Assembly: GCF_004764705.1 (NCBI RefSeq)
Contig: NZ_SHLX01000001.1
Location: forward strand, 434,001-498,000
Reading direction: 5' to 3'
From: Paenibacillus cymbidii
GTDB lineage: Bacteria > Bacillota > Bacilli > Paenibacillales > NBRC-103111
DNA length: 64,000 nt
Shown here: positions 45,711 through 55,432 of the stretch, piece after piece
Position numbering within the stretch: the first letter of the stretch is position 1
How the letters are laid out: the number at the start of each line of letters is the position of its first letter
Position numbers and translations under genes: made by a program
Notes under the pieces: model-generated
The model's database searches: none
What the model saw: the letters and a program-made list of their open reading frames with translations, nothing else
Told to the model about the DNA's origin: nothing

Positions 45711-46451
45711 ATGCTTAACGGTAAAGTGGCGATCGTGACCGGCGCATCCCGCGGCATCGGCCGGGCGATTGCGCTCGAGCTGGCGCAAGCCGGCGCCGAC
45801 GTTGTCGTCAATTACGCCGGCAGCGAGCAGGCGGCGGCCGACGTCGTCGCCGCCATCGAAGCGCTCGGCCGCCGGGCGATCAAGCAACGCGCCAATATCG
45901 GCGTTGCCGCAGAGGCGGAAGAGCTGGTGAAGACGACGCTGGAAGCGTTCGGCAAGGTTGACATTTTGGTGAATAATGCCGGCATTACAAGAGATAATCT
46001 ACTTATGCGCATGAAGGAAGAGGAGTTCGACCAGGTCATCCAGACGAATCTGAAAGGCGTGTTCAACTGCCTGAAGGCGGTGACGCGTCCGATGATGAAG
46101 CAGCGTTCCGGGCGGATCATCAACATTTCGTCCGTCGTCGGCGTGCTTGGCAACGCCGGCCAGGCGAACTACGTCGCCGCCAAGGCGGGCGTCATCGGCC
46201 TGACGAAGTCGGCGGCGCGCGAATTGGCCTCGCGCGGCATCACCGTCAACGCGGTGGCGCCGGGTTATATCGTCACTGATATGACGGAGCAATTGCCCGA
46301 AGAAATGAAGGGCAAGCTCATGGAGCAAATTCCGCTCGCCCGTCTAGGTCAGCCGGAAGACATCGCCAAAGCGGTCCGTTTTCTCGCGTCCGACGACGCT
46401 TCTTATATGACCGGACAGACGATTCACGTGGACGGCGGCATGGTCATGTAA
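45711..46451 (+). CDS. fabG: 3-oxoacyl-ACP reductase
   Basis: A 246-residue SDR enzyme reducing 3-oxoacyl-ACP with [18 protein letters not shown] cofactor motif, [14 protein letters not shown], Ser140/141 in INISSVVG, Tyr154 and Lys158 in [10 protein letters not shown], and [24 protein letters not shown] precedes the ATG. Follows fabD by 60 bp. Confidence 0.96.
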   Translation: MLNGKVAIVTGASRGIGRAIALELAQAGADVVVNYAGSEQAAADVVAAIEALGRRAIKQRANIGVAAEAEELVKTTLEAFGKVDILVNNAGITRDNLLMRMKEEEFDQVIQTNLKGVFNCLKAVTRPMMKQRSGRIINISSVVGVLGNAGQANYVAAKAGVIGLTKSAARELASRGITVNAVAPGYIVTDMTEQLPEEMKGKLMEQIPLARLGQPEDIAKAVRFLASDDASYMTGQTIHVDGGMVM

Positions 46452-46517
46452 AGGCGTCAGGACAGACTGGTAATTTGAAAACAATTCTCGTATAATACCA
46501 AAGAGGAGGTGAACCGG

Positions 46518-46751
46518 ATGTCCGACGTTTTGGAACGTGTAAAACGAATTGTCATCGATCGCTTGGGGGTTGAGGAAGCGGAAGTTACCCTGGAAGCATC
46601 GTTTAAAGATGACCTAGGCGCTGATTCTCTTGATGTGGTGGAATTAGTGATGGAGCTTGAAGACGAATTCGATCTTGAAATATCCGATGAGGATGCTGAG
46701 AAGATTACGACCGTAGGAGAAGTTGTTTCTTATATACAATCTCATACGTAA
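46518..46751 (+). CDS. acpP: Acyl carrier protein
   Basis: A 77-residue acidic protein carrying the growing acyl chain on phosphopantetheine attached to Ser37 in [27 protein letters not shown] gives a very strong ribosome site for ATG 46518. TATAAT at 46491-46496 hints at an extra promoter, although no good -35 is seen. Its codon use is less GC-rich than its neighbours, usual for highly expressed acpP. Confidence 0.97.
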   Translation: MSDVLERVKRIVIDRLGVEEAEVTLEASFKDDLGADSLDVVELVMELEDEFDLEISDEDAEKITTVGEVVSYIQSHT

Positions 46752-46761
46752 AGCGAAAGGC

Positions 46762-46789
46762 AAGTCCCGTTACTCCCATAACGGGACTT
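46762..46789 (+). terminator. Perfect hairpin between acpP and fabF
   Basis: AAGTCCCGTTA-CTCCCA-TAACGGGACTT, an 11-bp perfect stem followed by CTCCTCATT, with few U residues. Likely a partial terminator or an mRNA-stabilising 3' end that raises acpP over fabF. Confidence 0.65.
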
Positions 46790-46847
46790 CTCCTCATTAA
46801 CACACGGGAACATCAACTTTAACGCTGTTATCGATAGAGGTGGACGG

Positions 46848-48086
46848 ATGTCACAACGAGTCGTGATTACTGGCATGGGCGTCATGACGTCGCTCGGCAA
46901 AGATTTGGACACATTCTGGTCCAATCTGATGGCGGGCAAGTCTGGCGTTTCCGTGATCGAAAGTTTTGATGTAAGCGAATATACGACCCGCATAGCGGCT
47001 TCGATAAAAGATTTTAATCCGGAAGACTATTTTGACCGCAAGGAAGCGCGCCGGATGGACCGGTTCGTGCAGTTCGGCTGCGCGGCAGGATTGATGGCGC
47101 TTAAGGATGCGGGGATTACGATCGGCGAGAACGTGGACCCGGAATCGATCGGCGTCTACATAGGGTCCGGCATCGGCGGGCTCGGCACCTGGGAAGAGCA
47201 GCATACCATCCTCCTGGAGAAGGGGCCGCGCCGTGTCAGCCCGTTTTTTATCCCGATGATGATCGCGAACATGGCCTCGGGCCAGCTGTCGATTCTGACC
47301 GGCGCCAAGGGGCCGAACAGCACGACGGTTACCGCTTGCGCAACCGGTTCGCACACGATCGGCGATTCGATGCGGCTCATTATGCACGGCGAAGCCGACG
47401 TGATGATTTGCGGCGGCGCGGAATCGACGATTTACCCGATCGGCTTGGCCGGCTTCTGCGCCATGCGTGCGATGTCGACGCGCAACGAAGAGCCGGAGAA
47501 GGCGAGCCGCCCGTACGATATCGACCGCGACGGCTTCGTCATGGGCGAAGGCGCAGGCGTGCTCATCCTGGAATCGCTTGAGCATGCGCAGAAGCGCGGC
47601 GCTCATATTTACGCCGAAGTGATCGGTTACGGCCGCAGCGGCGACGCGCATCACATGACCGACCCCGATCCGGACGGCGCGGCGCGCTGCATGGCCCGGG
47701 CGATGAAAGACGCGGCAATCGAGCCGGAAGCGATCGATTACATCAACACGCACGGAACGTCGACCCCGGTCGGCGACAAGTCGGAGACGATCGCAATCAA
47801 GAAGGCGCTCGGCGACCACGCGTACAAAGTGGCGGTCAGTTCGACGAAATCGATGACCGGACACATGCTCGGCGCCGCCGGCGGCGTGGAAGCGATCATT
47901 TGCGCTTTGACGCTGCAGAACGGCATGATTGCGCCGACGATCAATCTTGACAACCAGGATCCGGAATGCGATCTCGACTATGTGCCGAACGTGGCGCGTC
48001 AAGCCAATGTGAACGTGGCCATGTCCAATTCGTTTGGCTTCGGCGGCCATAACGCGACGATCATTTTGCGGAAATACGAGGCGTAG
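46848..48086 (+). CDS. fabF: 3-oxoacyl-ACP synthase II
   Basis: A 412-residue condensing enzyme for chain elongation. Catalytic Cys164 (VTACATGSH), His in NTHGTSTPVGD (near 304) and His in STKSMTGHMLGAAGG (near 341); C-terminal NSFGFGGHNATII. It follows acpP in the fab cluster and lies 6 bp before rnc. Confidence 0.96.
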   Translation: MSQRVVITGMGVMTSLGKDLDTFWSNLMAGKSGVSVIESFDVSEYTTRIAASIKDFNPEDYFDRKEARRMDRFVQFGCAAGLMALKDAGITIGENVDPESIGVYIGSGIGGLGTWEEQHTILLEKGPRRVSPFFIPMMIANMASGQLSILTGAKGPNSTTVTACATGSHTIGDSMRLIMHGEADVMICGGAESTIYPIGLAGFCAMRAMSTRNEEPEKASRPYDIDRDGFVMGEGAGVLILESLEHAQKRGAHIYAEVIGYGRSGDAHHMTDPDPDGAARCMARAMKDAAIEPEAIDYINTHGTSTPVGDKSETIAIKKALGDHAYKVAVSSTKSMTGHMLGAAGGVEAIICALTLQNGMIAPTINLDNQDPECDLDYVPNVARQANVNVAMSNSFGFGGHNATIILRKYEA

Positions 48087-48092
48087 GCTGCC

Positions 48093-48791
48093 GTGAGCAA
48101 AGGGACCCCGAATTTCAAGCAACTGCAGACGCTGCTCGGCGTGTCGTTCCGCGAATCGAATCTGCTGCGGCAAGCGTTCACCCACTCCTCCTACGTCAAC
48201 GAAAACCGGGGCGCCGGCGGCAGCGACAACGAGCGGCTTGAATTTTTGGGCGATGCGGTGCTGGAGCTTACGGTTTCCGATTACTTGTATGCGCTCTATC
48301 CGGACTACGCCGAAGGCGAACTGACGAAGCTGCGCGCCTCGATTGTGTGCGAGCCGTCGCTCGTGACGTTCGCCGAACGGCTCGACTTCGGCTCGTACGT
48401 GCTGCTCGGCCGCGGCGAAGAGATGACCGGCGGCCGCACGCGTCCGGCGCTGCTCGCGGACGTGTTCGAATCGTTCATCGGCGCGCTGTACCTCGACTGT
48501 GGGCTGGAAGCGGTGCAGGCGTTTATGGACCGGCACTTCTTCCCGCACATTCCGCGCGAAGGCAAGAAGCCGGTCACCGACTTCAAGACGCAGCTGCAGG
48601 AGTACATTCAACAGGCGAGCGTTGGAACGCCGGAATACCGGATCGTCGCCGAAAGCGGGCCTGCGCACGACAAGGAGTTCGCGGCGGAAGTGTGGCTCGA
48701 CGACCGGCAGCTTGGCAGCGGCAGCGGACGTTCGAAGAAGGAAGCGGAGCAGCAAGCGGCGGCGGATGCGCTGAACCGGCTGCAGCCGTAG
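48093..48791 (+). CDS. rnc: Ribonuclease III
   Basis: A 232-residue double-strand RNA endonuclease. Signature [20 protein letters not shown] (metal ligands near Glu50 and Asp54), second acidic pair in [16 protein letters not shown], and a dsRNA-binding domain (about 158-230; [12 protein letters not shown] ... [17 protein letters not shown]). GTG start, 6 bp after fabF. Classic acpP-fabF-rnc-smc order. Confidence 0.96.
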   Translation: MSKGTPNFKQLQTLLGVSFRESNLLRQAFTHSSYVNENRGAGGSDNERLEFLGDAVLELTVSDYLYALYPDYAEGELTKLRASIVCEPSLVTFAERLDFGSYVLLGRGEEMTGGRTRPALLADVFESFIGALYLDCGLEAVQAFMDRHFFPHIPREGKKPVTDFKTQLQEYIQQASVGTPEYRIVAESGPAHDKEFAAEVWLDDRQLGSGSGRSKKEAEQQAAADALNRLQP

Positions 48792-48800
48792 TCGACGACA

Positions 48801-48838
48801 CGGTTCTTTCCCTATCCAGGGGAAAGAGCCGTTTTTTT
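48801..48838 (+). terminator. Intrinsic terminator of rnc
   Basis: CGGTTCTTTCCC ... GGGGAAAGAGCCG stem followed by TTTTTTT, 9 bp after the rnc stop. It separates rnc from the inserted genes before smc. Confidence 0.93.
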
Positions 48839-48894
48839 GCAAGATACCATGTATAATGAAAGAAAATTTCCCCTTTCCCATTGCGAGGTGGCGT

Positions 48895-48969
48895 ATGACG
48901 CAATTCGGTATCGGCCCGGTGCGGTTGACAGCATCGAATAACAGATTGTACCGGGCTCTTGATTCGTAA
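48895..48969 (+). CDS. Possible 24-residue leader peptide
   Basis: A short frame, MTQFGIGPVRLTASNNRLYR and four further residues, after GAGGTG (48885-48890), 61 bp upstream of the methyltransferase gene. TATAAT (48852-48857) lies upstream without a clear -35. It may be chance. Confidence 0.25.
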   Translation: MTQFGIGPVRLTASNNRLYRALDS

Positions 48970-49030
48970 TTTGTTATCGGTCAACTGCGCCTGAACGCCC
49001 GGTTACTATTCATGGGGAGAAGGATGCAGG

Positions 49031-49801
49031 ATGAGCTTCGAACAGTGGAAAGAAATATGGTTGGAGGAACAGGCGAAAACGTTCGCCGGATGGGATTTTT
49101 CCGCCATCGCCAAACGAACCGCGGAGGAACCGCTTCCGTGGGACTACCGGTCGACCGTGAAACGTTATATGCAACCGTCGTCCATTGTATTGGATATGTG
49201 CACGGGAGGCGGGGAATTCCTCTTGTCGCTGGATCCGCCCCGGGGACGAACGTACGCTACGGAGTCGTACCCTCCCAACGTCGAACGATGCCTCAGGACA
49301 CTTCCCCCGCACGGCATCGACGTACGGCAAGTAGGTTGCGACGACGAGCTGCCTTTCGAGGATCGCTATTTCGATCTGGTCTTCAATCGTCACGGGGCGT
49401 TTGCGCCGCGGGAAGTATTTCGCATCCTCAAGCCGGGAGGCACGCTGATTACGCAGCAAGTAGGCGGGCAAAACAATCGGGAATTGGCAGCCTGGCTGTT
49501 GGGCCGCGAACCGGCCGTTGTCGATCTCGACTTCAATCTCGCCAAGGTGGGCGGGCAGCTGCGGAGCGCCGGTTTCCAGCTGACGGAAGCGCAAGAATAC
49601 TACCCGACGCTGTCGTTTTATGATGTTGGCGCACTGGTCTATTTTGCCAAAGTGATGGAGTGGGAGTTTCCCGGTTTTTCGGTGCAGACGTGTTTGGACA
49701 AGTTGTATAAGCTGCAGGCGAAAGTCGATCGGGACGGAGTCGTTACAAGCCGGGGACACCGATTTTTCCTAGTGGCCGCAAAGTGTCACACGCCGCAATA
49801 A
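49031..49801 (+). CDS. Class I SAM-dependent methyltransferase
   Basis: A 256-residue protein with the SAM-binding fold: motif I IVLDMCTGGGEFLLSL (about 52-67), acidic turn YATESYPPNV, motif FDLVFNRHGAF, and FRILKPGGTLITQQVGG typical of ubiE/PrmA-like methyltransferases. The target is unknown. GGAGAAGGATG precedes the ATG. It interrupts the usual rnc-smc adjacency together with the next gene, suggesting insertion of an accessory pair. Confidence 0.82.
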   Translation: MSFEQWKEIWLEEQAKTFAGWDFSAIAKRTAEEPLPWDYRSTVKRYMQPSSIVLDMCTGGGEFLLSLDPPRGRTYATESYPPNVERCLRTLPPHGIDVRQVGCDDELPFEDRYFDLVFNRHGAFAPREVFRILKPGGTLITQQVGGQNNRELAAWLLGREPAVVDLDFNLAKVGGQLRSAGFQLTEAQEYYPTLSFYDVGALVYFAKVMEWEFPGFSVQTCLDKLYKLQAKVDRDGVVTSRGHRFFLVAAKCHTPQ

Positions 49802-49822
49802 CCTGCGAAAGGAGTGGCCAAG

Positions 49823-50266
49823 GTGGCAGCAAGCAAAAAGCCGGCGGCGTCGGCCGGCAAACCGTCGCCAACAACCGGTCAAGATCAAGTACTCGAATTT
49901 TTGCGTCGGCTGGAGCATCCTTTAAAGGAAGAAATCGAAGAAGTGCGGCGCATCATTCTGAGCGTCGACCCGGCCATTACGGAACATATCAAATGGAATG
50001 CGCCGAGCTTTCGGTATGAAGACGACGACCGGGTGACGTTCAACTTGCATGGAGCCGGGATGTTCCGGCTTGTGTTTCATTGCGGCGCCAAGGCGGCCAA
50101 GCGGGCAGGGAAGCAACCGCTGTTCAAGGACGAAACCGGGCTGCTGCAGTGGGCAGCCGCGGACCGGGCGACCATCGCATTTGCGAGCCGGCGCGAGGTG
50201 GAGGACAGCAGGGAGAAGTTGGCTGAAGTCGTTGCCAAGTGGCTGGCGGCGGCGAAGGCGCAGTAA
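49823..50266 (+). CDS. DUF1801 family protein
   Basis: A 147-residue protein from GTG 49823, 8 bases after AAAGGAG; GTG 49814 is in frame but too close. A Lys/Ala-rich tail (about 1-22) is followed by the DUF1801 (YdhG-like) fold: LKEEIEEVRRIILSVDPAIT, EHIKWNAPSFRY (the conserved W-N-APSF) and MFRLVFHCGAK. Function of the family is not established. Same direction and 22 bp after the methyltransferase. Confidence 0.8.
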   Translation: MAASKKPAASAGKPSPTTGQDQVLEFLRRLEHPLKEEIEEVRRIILSVDPAITEHIKWNAPSFRYEDDDRVTFNLHGAGMFRLVFHCGAKAAKRAGKQPLFKDETGLLQWAAADRATIAFASRREVEDSREKLAEVVAKWLAAAKAQ

Positions 50267-50276
50267 GTTTGTTACG

Positions 50277-50322
50277 GCGGCTGTCGGGGGGATTGGCTAT
50301 CGACCCGGCGGCCGCTTTTTTT
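50277..50322 (+). terminator. Intrinsic terminator
   Basis: GCGGCTGTCGGG pairs with CCCGGCGGCCGC, followed by TTTTTTT. It ends the 49031-50266 unit. Confidence 0.85.
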
Positions 50323-50342
50323 CGAGGGCACCGCCGCAACGT

Positions 50343-50412
50343 AATAGCCCATGAAAAATGGCTTATTTTCCCGTTTAAGGCGAAATAGGCAATAAAACAT
50401 GGCCTATTTTTC
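50343..50412. repeat. Pair of palindromic AAATA-GCC elements
   Basis: AATAGCCCATG-AAAA-ATGGCTTATTT (50343-50368) and GCGAAATAGGC ... GGCCTATTTTTC (50380-50412), 11 bp apart, between a terminator and the smc leader. Same family as near 10.0, 26.6 and 61.7 kb. Confidence 0.85.
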
Positions 50413-50628
50413 AAGACGATTGATCGGAGTGGCACGGAAGGAAATGGGTTAGCTGTGAAGAGGAGAATGCCGCGATTGGCGATGTTTCAAACAGGGCGAG
50501 GGGCGGGAGCGGAGCCGGCATTCGAGCGAATTCACGCTTTTTCCGCCTCGGGGCGGGGCAAAAAGGCGACTTGGGGCCGTCTCAACTTGTCCATGAAAAT
50601 ATGTTACAATAGCGGGGAGGTGAGACGG

Positions 50629-53600
50629 TTGTTTCTGAAGCGTATCGAACTGGCGGGATTTAAATCGTTTGCGGATCGGACGGAGCTCGAGTTCGTCAAA
50701 GGCATTACGGCGGTCGTCGGTCCGAACGGCAGCGGCAAGAGCAATATTTCCGACGGCATCCGTTGGGTGCTTGGCGAGCAGAGCGCAAAGTCGCTGCGCG
50801 GCGGCAACATGCAGGACGTTATTTTTGCCGGGAGCGACGCGCGCAAGCCGGTCAACTTCGGCGAAGTGTCGCTGACGCTCGACAATACGTCGCAATCGCT
50901 GCCGCTTGATTTTCATGAAGTAACCGTCACCCGCCGTGTGCACCGAAGCGGAGAGAGCGAATATTTCATCAATAAACAGGCATGCCGCCTGAAAGATATT
51001 ACCGAACTGTTCATGGACACCGGGATCGGCAAGGAAGCGTATTCGATCATCGGGCAAGGACGCATCGAGGAAATTCTCAGTACGAAGTCGGAGGACAGGC
51101 GCGGCATTTTTGAGGAAGCTTCCGGCATCGTCAAATACAAGTCGCGCAAGAAGGAAGCGGAGAAGCGGCTCGCCGAAACGGAGCAAAATTTGCTGCGAAT
51201 CCACGACCTAGTCTCCGAGCTGGAAGACCAGGTCGAGCCGCTGCGCGAGCAAGCCGACAAGGCGCATCGATTCAAGGAGCTCAAAGAGCAGCTCAAGCGC
51301 GTCGAAATTTCGATGTATGTGCACCAGATCGAGCAGTTTCATCGGCAATGGACGGATGCGACGACGCTGTCGGAGACGCAAAAGCAGCGGCAGCTGGAGC
51401 TGGCGACGATCGTCGGCCAGCACGACGCCCAGCTCGAGACGCACCGCTGGGAGACGCGCCGGCTCGAGGACGAGCTTGAGAAGCTGCAGCAACTGCTGCT
51501 GACGTTTAGCGAAGAGTTCGAGAAATGCGAAGGCCTGGGCGAAGTGCTGAAGGAGCGCAGCCGCAATACGACGGCCAACATCGCCCAACTCGAGACGACG
51601 ATCGCGGCGCAGCGAAAGCGGGTGGCGGACAAGGAAAACGACAGGGAAGCGTTCATCGGCAAAATGGCGGCCGTGGCCGAGCAGCTTGCGGCGTTCGAGC
51701 GCGAGCTGCGCGCGGAGGAGGAGCGGCTCCTCGGTGTCAGCGGCGGCATCAGCGCAGAAGCGGAGGAACGACTGCGCGGCGACCTGCTGGAAACGCTGAG
51801 CAAGATGGCGCAAAGCCGCAACGAGATCCGGTATGCCGAGCAGCAGCTGGAGACGCTGCAGCGGCGCGGCGAGCGGGTGCGCGACGAGCATATCAAGTGG
51901 GACGAGCAGCGGGACAAGCTGGAGAAGCGAAAAGTCGAGCTCGATCGCAAGCTTAAGCAAGCCGCACGCGACATCGAGCAAGTGCGCGAAGCGTATATCG
52001 CGCTGTCGGCAAAAGCGAAGGATAAGCAGGCGCTGCTGGAAGATACGAGCGCTGCTGTTCGCCGCTGGGAGCAGAAGTTGGAAGCGACGGTGTCGCGGCG
52101 CGATACGATGAAAGATTTGCAGAACGATTACGAAGGCTTTCAATTCGGCGTACGCGAAGTGCTGAAGGCCAAAAACCGCGCCGACGGCTTGCGCGGCATT
52201 CACGGCGCGGTTGCCGAGCTGATCCAGGTGCCGGCCGAAGTGGAAACGGCGCTGGAGACAGCGCTTGGCGGCGCGCTGCAGCACGTCGTCGTCGAGAACG
52301 AAGCCGACGGCCGGGCGGCGATCGCGTTCCTCAAGAAGCGGCAACTGGGACGGGCGACGTTCCTGCCGCTCGACGTCATTCGCGGCCGCAGCTTGTCCGA
52401 AAGCGAACGCAGGTCGGTGTCGTCCGCGGAAGGGTTCGTCGGCGTAGCGGTCGATCTCATTCGCTTCGACTCGCGGTATCGCGACATTGCCGGCAGTTTG
52501 CTCGGCAACGTCATCGTGGCAAAGACGCTCGAAGACGCGAACCGGATCGCGGCCAAGTGCCAATACCGATATCGCGTCGTTACGCTCGAAGGCGATATCG
52601 TCAATGCCGGCGGTTCGATGACCGGCGGCAGCCAGACGAAGAAGTCGGCCAACCTGCTTGGCCGGCAGCGGCAAATCGAGGAGCTGGACAAGGAGATCGC
52701 TTCGTCGAAGCAGCAGCTGGGCGAACTGCGGAAGACACTTGCCGCTCTCAAGGAAGAACTGATCGCGATTCAGGCGAAGCAGGAGGAGCTGCGCCAGGAA
52801 GGCGAACGCAAGCGTATCGAGGAGCAGCAGTATGCGGCGTCGCTCGCACCGCTCGAGAGCGAGATGAACACGATGCGCGAACAGCTTGAGCTCGCTTCGC
52901 AGGACGGCGACGAGCTGAAGCGGGAAGCGGAAGCGCTGGCAGCGAAAAAGGCGGCGGCGGCGGAAACGCTGGAACGGCTTGCCGCCGAGGAGAAGGAGCA
53001 GCAGCGCGCCATCCGCGCGGCGGAAAACGCGCGCAAGGCGAGCGAAGCGGCGCGGGACGAGCTGCAGGAGCAGCTCACCGGCCTCAAGGTGAAAATCGCC
53101 GCCGCCGCCCAGGAGAAAGCGTCGCTTGCCGAGCAGCAGGAGCGGTTCCGCGCGGAGCACGGCGTGCTGGTCGAGGAGTTGACGGCGAGCGAACGCCTGT
53201 ACGCGCAGCTGGAGCGGGAAGCGGCCGCCAATGAACGCGACACGGTGAAACAAATCGAGCAACTGAACGATTTGAAGCTGAAAAAGGCGAGCTGCGCCGA
53301 ACAAACGGAGCTGAAACGCGCCGAACGGGCGCAATGGGTGCGCAAGCTCGAAGAGGAAGAGAACGAAACCCGCGAGCAGCGCGTGGCGCTGAAGGCGGTC
53401 GAGGAGGCGCTGCACCAGACGGAAGTGCGGCTCGGCCGGCTCGACGTCGAGCTCGACAACGTGCTGCGCAAGCTGGGGGAAGAGTACGAGCTCAGCTTCG
53501 AGCTGGCGAAGGAGAGGTATCCGGTGCCGGAGGACGTGCCGGCGGCGCAGGCGTCGGTACGCGAGCTGAGGCGCGAAATCGCTTCGCTTGGCAGCGTCAA

Positions 53601-54210
53601 TCTCGGCGCCATCGAGGAGTTCGCCCGCGTCAGCGAACGCTTCGAGTTTCTGTCGACGCAGAAGCAGGATTTGCTCGAGGCCAAGGCTTCGTTGTATCAA
53701 GTTATCCGCGAGATGGACGACGAGATGTCGCGCCGGTTCAAAACGACGTTCGACGCCATCCGTTCGCACTTCGTCGTTGTATTCGCCAAGCTGTTCGGCG
53801 GCGGGCGCGCCGATCTGATCATGTCCGAGCCGGACATCCCGCTCGAGACGGGCATCGACATCGTCGCCCAGCCGCCCGGCAAGAAGCTGCAAAACCTGCA
53901 GCTGCTCTCCGGCGGCGAACGGGCGCTGACGGCGATCGCGCTGCTGTTCGCGATTCTGCTCGTCAAGCCGGTGCCGTTCTGCGTCCTCGACGAAGTCGAA
54001 GCGGCGCTGGACGAAGCGAACGTGTCGCGGTTCGCCGAATATTTGCGCGAATTTTCGCATCAGACGCAGTTCATCGTCGTTACGCACCGCAAAGGTACGA
54101 TGGAAGAAGCCGATGTGCTGTACGGGGTCACGATGGAGGAAGGCGGCGTATCGAAGCTGGTGTCGGTGCGGTTGGACGAAGCGGAGGAGAACGAGCCCGT
54201 TTCTGCATAA
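50629..54210 (+). CDS. smc: Chromosome partition protein SMC
   Basis: A 1193-residue SMC ATPase, the core of the condensin that organises chromosomes. Head: MFLKRIELAGFKSFADRTEL and Walker A VVGPNGSGKSNIS (30-42); coiled coils about 170-500 and 680-1020; hinge about 520-660 (LRGIHGAVAELIQVP, GGSMTGGS at its end); signature LLSGGERALTAIALLF and Walker B CVLDEVEAALDEANV. The TTG at 50629 follows GGAGGTG (50616-50622) and gives the same N-terminus as B. subtilis SMC; the long open frame upstream to 50455 has no support. ftsY follows. Confidence 0.96.
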   Translation: MFLKRIELAGFKSFADRTELEFVKGITAVVGPNGSGKSNISDGIRWVLGEQSAKSLRGGNMQDVIFAGSDARKPVNFGEVSLTLDNTSQSLPLDFHEVTVTRRVHRSGESEYFINKQACRLKDITELFMDTGIGKEAYSIIGQGRIEEILSTKSEDRRGIFEEASGIVKYKSRKKEAEKRLAETEQNLLRIHDLVSELEDQVEPLREQADKAHRFKELKEQLKRVEISMYVHQIEQFHRQWTDATTLSETQKQRQLELATIVGQHDAQLETHRWETRRLEDELEKLQQLLLTFSEEFEKCEGLGEVLKERSRNTTANIAQLETTIAAQRKRVADKENDREAFIGKMAAVAEQLAAFERELRAEEERLLGVSGGISAEAEERLRGDLLETLSKMAQSRNEIRYAEQQLETLQRRGERVRDEHIKWDEQRDKLEKRKVELDRKLKQAARDIEQVREAYIALSAKAKDKQALLEDTSAAVRRWEQKLEATVSRRDTMKDLQNDYEGFQFGVREVLKAKNRADGLRGIHGAVAELIQVPAEVETALETALGGALQHVVVENEADGRAAIAFLKKRQLGRATFLPLDVIRGRSLSESERRSVSSAEGFVGVAVDLIRFDSRYRDIAGSLLGNVIVAKTLEDANRIAAKCQYRYRVVTLEGDIVNAGGSMTGGSQTKKSANLLGRQRQIEELDKEIASSKQQLGELRKTLAALKEELIAIQAKQEELRQEGERKRIEEQQYAASLAPLESEMNTMREQLELASQDGDELKREAEALAAKKAAAAETLERLAAEEKEQQRAIRAAENARKASEAARDELQEQLTGLKVKIAAAAQEKASLAEQQERFRAEHGVLVEELTASERLYAQLEREAAANERDTVKQIEQLNDLKLKKASCAEQTELKRAERAQWVRKLEEEENETREQRVALKAVEEALHQTEVRLGRLDVELDNVLRKLGEEYELSFELAKERYPVPEDVPAAQASVRELRREIASLGSVNLGAIEEFARVSERFEFLSTQKQDLLEAKASLYQVIREMDDEMSRRFKTTFDAIRSHFVVVFAKLFGGGRADLIMSEPDIPLETGIDIVAQPPGKKLQNLQLLSGGERALTAIALLFAILLVKPVPFCVLDEVEAALDEANVSRFAEYLREFSHQTQFIVVTHRKGTMEEADVLYGVTMEEGGVSKLVSVRLDEAEENEPVSA

Positions 54211-54256
54211 GGTTAATTATTCGCGTGGTTAATTATAGAACGAGTCGGAGGGGCCC

Positions 54257-55258
54257 ATGAGTTTTTTCAAACGGCTGAAAGATAGCATCGCCAGCAAGAC
54301 CGAGGCGGTGACGAACAAGTTCAAGGACGGGCTGAGCAAAACACGCGACGCGCTCGTCGAACGGGTCGAGTCGCTCATTCTGCGGCGCAAAAAAATCGAC
54401 GACGAGTTTTACGAGGAGTTGGAAGAAATTTTGATCGCTTCGGACGTCGGCGTGACGACGGTTATGAAGCTGATCGAAGATTTACGCGCGGAGGTGCGCA
54501 AGCGTCGGATCGAGGACGCCGCCGAGCTGCGGCCGGTGTTGTCCGAGAAGCTGACGCTGCTGCTGAAGAGCGACGAAAACAACGGGCTGCGTCTGGCGCC
54601 GGAAGGGTTGACCGTGATTCTGTTCGTCGGCGTCAACGGCGTCGGCAAAACGACGACGATCGGCAAAATGGCGCACCGCTTCAAGCAGCAGGGCAAGTCG
54701 GTGTTGATGGCGGCGGGGGATACGTTCCGCGCGGGCGCAATCGAGCAGCTTGAGGTATGGGGCCAGCGCGTCGGCGTCGACGTGATCAAGCAGCAAGCGG
54801 GCTCCGATCCGGCGGCGGTCATGTACGACGCGCTGCAAGCGGCGAAGACGCGCGGCGTCGACGTGCTGCTGTGCGACACGGCGGGCCGGCTGCAGAACAA
54901 AGTGAATCTGATGGAAGAGCTGAACAAAATATACCGCGTCATTCGCCGCGAAATTCCCGACGCGCCGCACGAAGCGCTGCTCGTGCTCGATGCGACGACC
55001 GGCCAGAATGCGCTCAGCCAAGCGAAGCTGTTCGGCGACAAGGCGGGTTTGACCGGCATTGTACTGACGAAGCTTGACGGCACGGCCAAAGGCGGCATTG
55101 TCGTGGCGATTCGCCAGGAGCTGAACTTGCCGGTCAAGTTCGTAGGTTTGGGCGAGAAGATGGACGATCTCGAAGTGTTCGATTCGGAGCAGTTCGTGCA
55201 CGCATTGTTCGCCGGGCTCATCACGGAAGAATCGGAGCAGCCTTCGGGCACGGAGTAA
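54257..55258 (+). CDS. ftsY: Signal recognition particle receptor FtsY
   Basis: A 333-residue SRP GTPase that docks the ribosome-SRP complex at the membrane. The NG domain covers nearly the whole protein: P-loop GVNGVGKTTT (125-134), DTFRAGAIEQL, DTAGRLQNKVNLMEEL, TKLDGTAKGG and the closing GLGEKMDDLEVFD. The acidic A domain of E. coli is absent, as usual in Firmicutes. GTCGGAGG precedes the ATG, 46 bp after smc. Confidence 0.96.
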   Translation: MSFFKRLKDSIASKTEAVTNKFKDGLSKTRDALVERVESLILRRKKIDDEFYEELEEILIASDVGVTTVMKLIEDLRAEVRKRRIEDAAELRPVLSEKLTLLLKSDENNGLRLAPEGLTVILFVGVNGVGKTTTIGKMAHRFKQQGKSVLMAAGDTFRAGAIEQLEVWGQRVGVDVIKQQAGSDPAAVMYDALQAAKTRGVDVLLCDTAGRLQNKVNLMEELNKIYRVIRREIPDAPHEALLVLDATTGQNALSQAKLFGDKAGLTGIVLTKLDGTAKGGIVVAIRQELNLPVKFVGLGEKMDDLEVFDSEQFVHALFAGLITEESEQPSGTE

Positions 55259-55357
55259 GCTGCGATTGGCGTCCAGGCCGATAGCGGCGGAGGTCGCGGG
55301 ACGGATTTTCGTCGAATGGGGAAAGAAGTCCGGGCAACAGCTGTCAACCTCCGACGC

Positions 55358-55386
55358 TTGACATCCCCGATTCGATCGGGTAAACT
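55358..55386 (+). promoter_or_regulatory. Promoter of the ylxM-ffh operon (intergenic 55259-55626)
   Basis: TTGACA (55358-55363), 17 bp, TAAACT (55381-55386). The leader to ylxM is about 235 nt and contains the inverted-repeat element at 55433-55601; the rest of the gap is unremarkable. Confidence 0.88.
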
Positions 55387-55432
55387 GTTCTAGACTAATG
55401 CGAGTGTCAAGCATTTTTCCTTTACAGTGTGT

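Noticed and set aside
51208..54087. A 959-codon minus-strand open frame opposite smc
   Set aside because: Antisense shadow of smc with no recognisable domain or ribosome site.
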